Shown piece after piece: positions 33,262 to 40,036 of a stretch of DNA of 40,036 nt; position 1 is the first letter of the stretch; every line of letters begins with the position of its first letter. Location: the NCBI GenBank assembly GCA_028284445.1, contig JANQRS010000044.1, positions 1 to 40,036 of the forward strand, read 5' to 3'. The translations under genes were made by a program, and so were the position numbers. The notes beneath the pieces were generated by a model, which had not been told where the DNA came from, did no database searches, and worked only from the letters and a program-made list of their open reading frames with translations. This DNA comes from Calditrichia bacterium. GTDB taxonomy: Bacteria; Calditrichota; Calditrichia; RBG-13-44-9; J075.

Positions 33262-33305
33262 ATTATTTTATACAATATATTGCGCAATATATTGTATGAA
33301 ATAAT
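33262..33305. promoter_or_regulatory. 44-bp near-perfect palindrome upstream of the S41-marR operon
   Basis: The core 33270-33297 is a perfect 28-bp palindrome (left half ATACAATATATTGC). It is flanked by ATTATTT and AAATAAT so that, with one mismatched pair, the symmetry spans 44 bases. It ends 25 bases before the S41 start codon, so it probably overlaps the promoter or leader. MarR proteins bind such palindromes. Confidence 0.85.
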
Positions 33306-33578
33306 GGGGAGCAAGTTGTTGGTGAAATTTTTATGTGTAGGGAGAGAGAGCAGTATTCAACAAAAGACGGTGGCAAAATACGCAGATGACATGTTGTCGG
33401 TTATGATTTGGTGAAGATTGGGCATGCGTGCTTATATCTAAATATGGCTTTCTGCCAACTTTGTGTTGGGCTGAATGTAGTTTTTAGGTATTCTTATTGT
33501 GCGTATTTGCAGGAATGGATGTTGTGAATTTAAGCGATCTTGTAAGATCTGTTTGAATCGAGAGATGGGAGTGCTTAA
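33306..33578. other. Divergent gap ahead of the giant caspase gene
   Basis: No gene is seen. The stretch is AT-rich and must hold the promoter of the 33579 gene; a convincing -35/-10 pair was not found. No repeat element like those in the other gaps is present. Confidence 0.35.
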
Positions 33579-36500
33579 ATGAAGAATAAGGAAGCGATTA
33601 CTTCACCGCCAAACAATCTGCCTTTTCGTAAAAGCCATGCTGTTCTCATTGGTGTTGACAATTATTCACATTTCGAGCCCTTAGATAGTGCCGTTAATGA
33701 CGTAGAAACGCTGGCCGACATACTGAGCGAGTACCACAACTTTGAAATATCTGCCCTTTTACTCGACCCGACTGCCGGCCAGCTTAAAGGGCTGTTGGCA
33801 GAAACTCTACCTAAACTAGTTGAACCTGAAGATCGTCTTCTATTCTATTTTGCCGGACATGGCATTGCAGAGGATGGTGAAGAGGGACCGGCCGGATATA
33901 TTTTGCCTGCCGATGCGAACCACCGTATCGAAAACTCATTCGTTTCGATGCGGGACTTGAATGATGCACTGAATTGCCTCAGTTGCAAGCATCTCATGCT
34001 CATCATGGACTGTTGTTTTTCGGGTGTGTTTCGCTGGTCAAGCAGATTACGAGCGGGCGGGCGAAGGTTGCCCAAAAATATCTACAAAGAACGTTTTGAT
34101 CGCTTTTTGCAAGAGCCGGCCTGGCAAGTCTTAACATCTTCTGCGCATGATCAGGAGGCACTGGACTCTCTATCCGGGCAGACCTTCGGTTCGCGTGGCC
34201 AAGTCTCGGCCGCAAAACGCAAGGAATATGAAAAATGGGCGGACAAAGCGCATTCGCCTTTTGCAATTGCGCTATATGAAGGTCTTTCCGGCGATGCCGA
34301 TGTAACCCTCCAAAGAGGGCGGGGGGACGGTGTTATTACAGCGACGGAGTTATATGTCTACATACGTGATCGCTTAGAGCCGGAAACTATCGAACATAAT
34401 CATCGTCAAACGCCTGGATTTTATCCGCTGCCTAAACACGACTCCGGCGAATTTATTTTTCTTCATCCACGACATCCGCTTAATCTACAATCGATCCCGA
34501 CGCACAATCCTTACAAGGGGCTGCAACCCTTTAACGAAGCGGACGCAGATTGGTTCTACGGACGCGATAAAGTGATAGAGGATCTCAATAAATTTGTGAG
34601 GCTGCAACCACTGACAGTTGTCAGCGGTGTATCCGGGAGCGGCAAATCGTCATTAATACGGGCCGGTATAATTCCAAAGTTGAAGGAAGAAGGATACAAA
34701 CTTCTACCCGTCCTGCGGCCGGGATCCTATCCGCTGTCTTCTTTGCGCTATTCGCTTGGTCTTGGGGGCAAAGCACCGGGCATCGAGGACATTGACAAGT
34801 TGTTCCTGCAGAAATATCAGGGGCAGAAAATCCTCTTGGTTGTGGATCAATTTGAGGAACTGATTACCCGCTGCAAGAGTGATGAGGAGCGGGATCAATT
34901 TATGTTTCTTCTCAAGCATATCTTTGATCATTGTGCAGGAATTGAGCTCGTCTCGATTATTACCATACGCTCGGATTTTGAACCTCAGTTTGATCGTGGC
35001 CTACTGAAAACACACTGGCAAAAGGGCCGTAAGGTCATTCCACCCTTCTCGGTTGAAGAATTTCGTGAGGTCATTGAGTTGCCGGCTGACCAGGAAGCCT
35101 TGGTATTTGAGCCGCCGGAACTGGTTGATGAGATTGTCGAGGAAGTGTTTCAGGCGCCGGGAGCGCTGCCGCTGCTTTCATATACATTGAGTGAACTCTA
35201 TGAATCTTATCTGGCACGAAAAGATTACGACCGCTGTTTGACCCGGGAAGATTACAAGAATCTTGGTGGCGTTATGGGGGCCTTGAGAAACAAAGCTGAC
35301 GGTCTCTATGAGTCGCTTGATGAGCCGCATAAGAAAACCATGCGCCGGGTAGTGTTGCGTATGATCTCCATCGGCGGTGAATTGGCCGGGCGGCATGTTA
35401 ATCTCGATGAACTGGTGTATGATGACCCGCTGGAAAACCAGCGGGTGAAGACCATACTTGACTTATTGCATGGAGCGCGCCTGATCGTCGTCAAGGAGAA
35501 GTATGTGGAGCCTGCCCATGATGCCCTGGTTCGGGCCTGGGGCAGAGTATGGGAGTGGATTCATGCTGAAGGGGAAGAGCGCCTGTTACTTCATGAGAAA
35601 CTGGGCATTGCTGCCAATGACTACTTGAAATACGATAATGCTAAACTGCTTTGGAATAATGATCCCCGTCTTGCACAATTGAGCACCGAATTGCGAGATA
35701 AAGAACAATCCATTCTCAATAGCACAGAGCGCGAATTTATCACAAGGAGTGTGCAACGAAAGAGACGTCTGTCGCTGTTTCTCTGGAGCACGGTAATAGC
35801 GATTATCGTGTCCTTATCGTCCCTGACTTTCTATGCGTTTCAGCAGCAGGACGAGGCGGAAAGGAAAAGACTGGAGGCCAATTATAATCTAGCCAAGAAC
35901 TTTGAGCGGGAAGCCACCAATGCGATTGTCAATGCCATGGATAATTCAGACTCTGAAGAAAATTTCCGGAGGGCCTGGCTCTATACGCTAAGTGCGCTCA
36001 ATATCGAAATCGCTTCCGACAAGCGTTTACCGCTTTCAATTGGGCGATTGCAGTTGCCCGAGTTGCGTTATGGGGTTTGGCACCAGGTATGGTCAACAAG
36101 CCCAGGCAGTTTGCCGGAATCTATCTTAAGTCTTACCTATAGTCCTGATGACAGCTTTTTGGCAGGTGGTTTCGAGGATGGTACCATTCGTTTGTGGGAT
36201 ATTCGCAGCGGTGAAGAGGTCAGCCATTTCAGCGGCCATAAGAGTTTCATCGCGTGTATCGCCTTCAGCCTCGATGGCAAGCAGTTGGCAGCCGGCTCGG
36301 ATCGAACAGTTCGCCTGTGGGATATCGAAAGTGGTATGGAACTGGCGGCATTCATAGGACATGACAATCCCGTCAAGAGTATTGTCTTCAGTCCTGATGG
36401 CAAACGCCTGGCCTCAAGTTCCGGACAAAGTGTTCGCTTGTGGGACGCAGAAAGCGGTACGACGCTTACTACATTCAGGCAAGACAGCAGTTGGGTTTAT

Positions 36501-39500
36501 AGCGTTGCTTTCAGTCTTGATGGAGAGCCATGGGCTTTAACGGGGACTCGTATGGCGAGTAAACGTAACATACAATTATGGGACATAAACACAGCTGAAG
36601 CGCTACTTCCAACCATGGAAGTCAAAGACCGTGACTATACCGCCCTTAACCTCCATGGAACGCGACTGGCTATAAAGTCAGAAGACAAAACTGTTCATGT
36701 TTGGGATATAGGCATGGGTAGTGTAGTTAGCTCTTTTAGCGGACCTCACGATGGTTTTGATATAGCCGCCTTTAGTCCTGATGGCAAACGCCTGGCCTTC
36801 CAATCTCGCTCTGCCAGGGGGGCAAAAGCTGATACCGTCAGTGTGTGGGACGTGGATACGGGCGCGGAACTCAACTCCTTGATTCGACGCCCCAGAAGTT
36901 CAATATATGATGTGACCTTCAGCCCTGATGGTACAAAGCTGAAATATAACGGTGTTAAAGTATGGAATATCGCTACGGGGCAGGAGCAGACTGCCTTCGA
37001 GCGACATGCTAGTGATGTTATAAGTGCGGCATTCAGTTTTGATGACCAGCAACTGGTCTCAAGGACCGCAGACAATACCCTTCACTTTTGGGATGTTGAA
37101 ACTGGCGAGGAACTCCGCTCTTACAATGGAGAAAGTGCTGCGGGCCGGCATCTGGCATTTAGTCCTGATGGGCGTCGTCGCTTGGCTGCCGAAGGCAATA
37201 CCATTCACCTGTGGGATCTTGAAAGTGGCAAAGTGCTGACCTCGTTCCGCGAAGAATCGGACATTGACGGAGTGACTTTTAGTCCCGATGGGACGCGACT
37301 GGCCTTGATATGGCGCTACGGACAACTTAAGGTGCGGGACATAGAAACCGGCGAGGTGCTTCTCATCTTTGGAGAAGAATCGGATATTAGTGATGTGACT
37401 TTTAGTCCGGATGGTGCCCGGCTGGTTTACTATTCCGTCGGCAATAGCGTTCGCCTGTGGGATGTGCTGGCGGGTGAAAAACTTGATTTAATAGGTGAAC
37501 CGGGTAATGATCTTTGGTCCTTCGCCATTAGTTCAGATGGTACCCGGCTGGCTTCCGGGTCTGCAGATAATGTCATTCGCTTATGGGATGTTGCATCGGG
37601 TGCCGAAATCGCCGTGCTTAGCGGTCATAGCCGCTATGTAAACAGCCTTGCCTTCAGCCCTGACGGCAAACGTCTGGCCTCCGGGTCTGCCGATAATACT
37701 GTTCGTCTGTGGGATATCGCATCGGGTGCCGAACTTGCCGCGTTTAATGGGCATAGCGACATTGTCGCGGATGTGACGTTCAATTCTGACGGCACACAGC
37801 TGGCTTCCGGATCGGTCGACAATACCGTCCGCTTATGGCAGGTGGAACCGGATATAGGGGTGAGAATCTTTAATGGATTCAGTAGTATCACGAATGTAGC
37901 AATTGGTTCCGATGGGAGGCAATTGGCCTTCGAACAAGAGAACCCGCGTAAGCATACATGGCCTCCTCCTGCGCTGTTTAATCGTCTGTGGGATGTAAAG
38001 GCCGGTATGGCGCTAACTGCTTTCATAAGCGGCGCATATGGCGAGGGTGGCATATGTGCAGCATTGAGTGCGGACGCTAGCCGCTTGGCGGTTGCGAATG
38101 CTGAGTTATACTTATGGGACGATAAGAACGGCACTTCTCTAGTCGATTCCACCGGAGGATATCATATACGAGATATGGTTTTCAGCCCTGATGGCCGGCG
38201 ACTGGCGATTAATACTTACGAGTCTGTCGAAGTTTGGGATCTTCAAAACGATGATACTGTTGCCATCATGAAGAAGGATGATGTTGTAGAAGTAGCCTTA
38301 ACTCCCGATGGTGAGAAACTGGCCCTGGTCGGCAGGGATCATAAGATCCGCCTCTGCGATGCCGAGACAGGAAGGGAACTTGTCGTTTTTGATGGTCATA
38401 GAGGGGATGTTACGAGTTTGGCATTTAGTCCTGATGGCCGGCGACTGGTTTCTGGGTCTGCCGATGCTACTGTTCGCTTGTGGGATGCCGGGACGGGTGA
38501 AGAACTCTTAACATTTCGCGGCCATGGCGGTTCTGTCAATAGTGTTGTGTTTAGTCCGGATGGGCAGCGAGTTGCCTCCGGGTCTGATGATAATACCGTT
38601 CGCCTATGGGATGTGGAAACGGGCGAAGAACTTGCTACGTTTCTTGGCCATAGCGCTTCTGTCCTGAGCATTGCCTTTAGTCCCGATGGCCGGCAACTGA
38701 TATCCGGCTCTGAAGATGGTAGCGTTCGCACATGGAGCTATGAGCTTATCAATGCCTACCTATCCGGTGGCCGGGAAAGCTCGTACTTCCAACAATTACT
38801 GCAGGCTTCTTCCGAGTTATTTGCCTTTCATCTTGAAGGGTTTGAACTAAAAAATTCCGCTCGAAAATTCAATTTACGACCAACAGGCAAACCGCAGATC
38901 GCTGAATTCTATCAGCGTCATCGTCCTTCCGGAAAAGATCCGATTGCCTGGTTGTTGGAAATGATCGAGGAAGGGCAGAAACCCAATGAAGTTCCTGATT
39001 TAGTTTCCAGCGAGGCTCCGGCAGTCAATGTGGCCAATTACCTGGACCCAAGCGATGACGGTCGCAGTGCGTCTGGAAGAGATCCTGGGATTACTGATGA
39101 AGAAAATTCGCCGATTCAACTATGGGTTGATTTGCCCTGGAGTAAACTTGTCGAACGAAATGATATTTTACTTCAGCAGGGCATGGGGTTGGTTGATGTA
39201 GAGAGTTATATGGTTGACGGCCGGCGTGTATTTCTTGGCATTTGGCGATCCAGTCAGAACCGCTTTCTGGTTATGCAGAGTGATGATAGTGAAAATTTTC
39301 GTGACAATTGGAATGAACTGCGCGATATGAATTACGAAATCATTGATTGCGAAGTATTTGTCGAGGGCAATCGGCGTACGATTGTTGGAGTATGGAAATC
39401 CCAAGCCACTGAGCGCCGAATGCATGCCGATGCCAGTTGGTCAACTCTGCTGTCGGCGCACAACGATAATCAGGCTGCCGGATTCCGCTTAACGAACGTG

Positions 39501-39902
39501 GAAGCCTATCAAATGAATGGCGATACAAAATATGTGGCAATCTGGGAGACCGGAAGTGATACTCAAGAAATAGTGAGAGCCGCCAGTCATGAAGAATTCA
39601 TGGCCAAGTTGCAAGAATTTAATGCCAGTGGCATAGGTCTTGTTGACATCGAAGTAGTACTTGAAGGCGGTGAAAAGCTGTATCTCGGAGTAGGGGGAGA
39701 TAGTTATGGCGAGTATGAGTTGGGGCTTAAAATGGATTTTACTGATTTTCTTCAAAGGAATAAAGAATACCAGCAGCGAAACCTGATACTAGAGGATATT
39801 GAGGTGACAACTATTGATGGTGCTGAGCGAAAACTAACCGGGATATGGCGGGAAGCGAAAGATGTTGTGGTTAGCAGGCTGGCTGACGATTCTGAATTCT
39901 GA
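33579..39902 (+). CDS. Caspase-nSTAND1 NTPase-TM-WD40 giant protein with C-terminal tandem repeats
   Basis: A 2107-residue multidomain protein. Residues 15-290 are a caspase-like (C14) domain with catalytic His94 (FYFAGHG) and Cys146 (MDCCFSG). Residues 308-660 are an nSTAND1-type NTPase: NPYKGLQPFNEADADWFYGR, Walker A GVSGSGKSS (350-358), Walker B LLVVDQFEE (Asp423) and a winged-helix-like end. One membrane helix lies at about 731-753. Residues about 845-1718 hold 21 WD40 blades, that is three seven-bladed propellers. A linker leads to five roughly 50-residue repeats (about 1850-2107) ending in G(I/V)W motifs, like bacterial tandem repeat domain 1. GGGAG seven bases before ATG supports the start. 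STAND proteins oligomerise on sensing a trigger and could activate the caspase; an anti-phage or cell-death role is inference. Confidence 0.93.
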   Translation: MKNKEAITSPPNNLPFRKSHAVLIGVDNYSHFEPLDSAVNDVETLADILSEYHNFEISALLLDPTAGQLKGLLAETLPKLVEPEDRLLFYFAGHGIAEDGEEGPAGYILPADANHRIENSFVSMRDLNDALNCLSCKHLMLIMDCCFSGVFRWSSRLRAGGRRLPKNIYKERFDRFLQEPAWQVLTSSAHDQEALDSLSGQTFGSRGQVSAAKRKEYEKWADKAHSPFAIALYEGLSGDADVTLQRGRGDGVITATELYVYIRDRLEPETIEHNHRQTPGFYPLPKHDSGEFIFLHPRHPLNLQSIPTHNPYKGLQPFNEADADWFYGRDKVIEDLNKFVRLQPLTVVSGVSGSGKSSLIRAGIIPKLKEEGYKLLPVLRPGSYPLSSLRYSLGLGGKAPGIEDIDKLFLQKYQGQKILLVVDQFEELITRCKSDEERDQFMFLLKHIFDHCAGIELVSIITIRSDFEPQFDRGLLKTHWQKGRKVIPPFSVEEFREVIELPADQEALVFEPPELVDEIVEEVFQAPGALPLLSYTLSELYESYLARKDYDRCLTREDYKNLGGVMGALRNKADGLYESLDEPHKKTMRRVVLRMISIGGELAGRHVNLDELVYDDPLENQRVKTILDLLHGARLIVVKEKYVEPAHDALVRAWGRVWEWIHAEGEERLLLHEKLGIAANDYLKYDNAKLLWNNDPRLAQLSTELRDKEQSILNSTEREFITRSVQRKRRLSLFLWSTVIAIIVSLSSLTFYAFQQQDEAERKRLEANYNLAKNFEREATNAIVNAMDNSDSEENFRRAWLYTLSALNIEIASDKRLPLSIGRLQLPELRYGVWHQVWSTSPGSLPESILSLTYSPDDSFLAGGFEDGTIRLWDIRSGEEVSHFSGHKSFIACIAFSLDGKQLAAGSDRTVRLWDIESGMELAAFIGHDNPVKSIVFSPDGKRLASSSGQSVRLWDAESGTTLTTFRQDSSWVYSVAFSLDGEPWALTGTRMASKRNIQLWDINTAEALLPTMEVKDRDYTALNLHGTRLAIKSEDKTVHVWDIGMGSVVSSFSGPHDGFDIAAFSPDGKRLAFQSRSARGAKADTVSVWDVDTGAELNSLIRRPRSSIYDVTFSPDGTKLKYNGVKVWNIATGQEQTAFERHASDVISAAFSFDDQQLVSRTADNTLHFWDVETGEELRSYNGESAAGRHLAFSPDGRRRLAAEGNTIHLWDLESGKVLTSFREESDIDGVTFSPDGTRLALIWRYGQLKVRDIETGEVLLIFGEESDISDVTFSPDGARLVYYSVGNSVRLWDVLAGEKLDLIGEPGNDLWSFAISSDGTRLASGSADNVIRLWDVASGAEIAVLSGHSRYVNSLAFSPDGKRLASGSADNTVRLWDIASGAELAAFNGHSDIVADVTFNSDGTQLASGSVDNTVRLWQVEPDIGVRIFNGFSSITNVAIGSDGRQLAFEQENPRKHTWPPPALFNRLWDVKAGMALTAFISGAYGEGGICAALSADASRLAVANAELYLWDDKNGTSLVDSTGGYHIRDMVFSPDGRRLAINTYESVEVWDLQNDDTVAIMKKDDVVEVALTPDGEKLALVGRDHKIRLCDAETGRELVVFDGHRGDVTSLAFSPDGRRLVSGSADATVRLWDAGTGEELLTFRGHGGSVNSVVFSPDGQRVASGSDDNTVRLWDVETGEELATFLGHSASVLSIAFSPDGRQLISGSEDGSVRTWSYELINAYLSGGRESSYFQQLLQASSELFAFHLEGFELKNSARKFNLRPTGKPQIAEFYQRHRPSGKDPIAWLLEMIEEGQKPNEVPDLVSSEAPAVNVANYLDPSDDGRSASGRDPGITDEENSPIQLWVDLPWSKLVERNDILLQQGMGLVDVESYMVDGRRVFLGIWRSSQNRFLVMQSDDSENFRDNWNELRDMNYEIIDCEVFVEGNRRTIVGVWKSQATERRMHADASWSTLLSAHNDNQAAGFRLTNVEAYQMNGDTKYVAIWETGSDTQEIVRAASHEEFMAKLQEFNASGIGLVDIEVVLEGGEKLYLGVGGDSYGEYELGLKMDFTDFLQRNKEYQQRNLILEDIEVTTIDGAERKLTGIWREAKDVVVSRLADDSEF

Positions 39903-39906
39903 TCAC

Positions 39907-39923
39907 GCGCGGCAAAGCCGCGC
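39907..39923. terminator. GC-rich hairpin after the giant caspase gene
   Basis: GCGCGGC and GCCGCGC form a perfect seven-bp stem around AAA, five bases after the stop codon. The T-run comes only at about 39950, so termination strength is uncertain. Confidence 0.55.
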
Positions 39924-39973
39924 ACGAGGCTCTAACAAGGAAGTGTTGATTTTTTTGTGCTTTTGCAATTCTG

Positions 39974-40018
39974 GATATTAGAAGCGAAGGAGCCGTAGGC
40001 GAGTGAGCTTCTAATATC
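39974..40018. repeat. 12-bp inverted repeat near the right edge
   Basis: GATATTAGAAGC (39974-39985) and GCTTCTAATATC (40007-40018) are perfect complements. The 21-base loop contains GGAGCCGTAGGCGAG, echoing the GGAGCCGTAGCCG seen at 27905-27918. It is probably another dispersed palindromic element; it could also be a late terminator. Confidence 0.6.
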
Positions 40019-40036
40019 TATTAAGAGATTATAAAG

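Noticed and set aside
38396..38731. Long minus-strand open frames opposite the WD40 region
   Set aside because: They arise repeatedly from the periodic codon pattern of the WD40 blades and have no start signals.
36120..38740. DNA direct repeats as a sign of a mobile element
   Set aside because: They are in frame and follow the WD40 blade periodicity, so they are domain repeats.

Overview
The window looks like a chromosome segment of a free-living bacterium, most plausibly of the Bacteroidota/Calditrichota/KSB1 (FCB) neighbourhood. This is inferred from family content: small exported proteins of Bacteroidota type, a large VPS10/BNR-repeat secreted protein, an S41 peptidase, DUF819, and an ArsC-like protein with an in-frame UGA. 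It also rests on clear Shine-Dalgarno sites, many GTG/TTG starts, and intergenic gaps filled with short dispersed inverted repeats. No rRNA, tRNA, CRISPR array or insertion sequence was seen. The assignment is tentative.

Left part (1-7 kb). A heptamer tandem array runs off the left edge and supplies the stop codon of a P1-family peptidase. Next come a small lipoprotein, a GNAT acetyltransferase/DUF819 pair, a zinc-ribbon methyltransferase, an FHA protein and an MFS transporter. Two gaps here hold imperfect inverted repeats of the ACACGGAT and ACACGAAG types.

Regulated block (6.5-11.1 kb). A leftward ArsC/Spx-like gene has TGA exactly at the first position of its UxxC redox motif, a SECIS-like hairpin behind it, a consensus promoter and its own terminator. 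It diverges from a tetR gene preceded by two near-identical 18-bp operators. After tetR, in the same direction, lie a lipoprotein methyltransferase, a DUF2071-like gene, a deletion-scarred SRPBCC/DoxX-like remnant, a DUF4166 gene and a DCC-type thiol oxidoreductase gene. They look like one TetR-controlled envelope or redox cassette.

Middle (11-24 kb). Mostly housekeeping and periplasmic functions: a PmtA/KsgA-type methyltransferase, TypA/BipA, a YcxB-like membrane protein, a prephenate-dehydrogenase-like enzyme, a small exported PCPPYC protein, an amidohydrolase, a duplicated-domain CFI-box protein, a beta-lactamase-fold serine hydrolase lipoprotein, an M1 aminopeptidase, and two small exported proteins forming an operon behind a bidirectional terminator.

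Right part (24-40 kb). An acyltransferase-3 remnant precedes the VPS10/BNR protein. A repeat-rich gap follows, then a membrane SpoIIE-type phosphatase, a DinJ/YafQ toxin-antitoxin pair with a palindromic operator, and an S41 peptidase-MarR operon headed by a 44-bp near-perfect palindrome. The last gene encodes a 2107-residue protein: caspase-like protease, nSTAND1-type NTPase, one membrane helix, 21 WD40 blades and a C-terminal array of about 50-residue repeats. This giant protein, together with the UGA-containing ArsC-like gene, is the strongest candidate for new biology here; a conflict or cell-death role for the former is inference.
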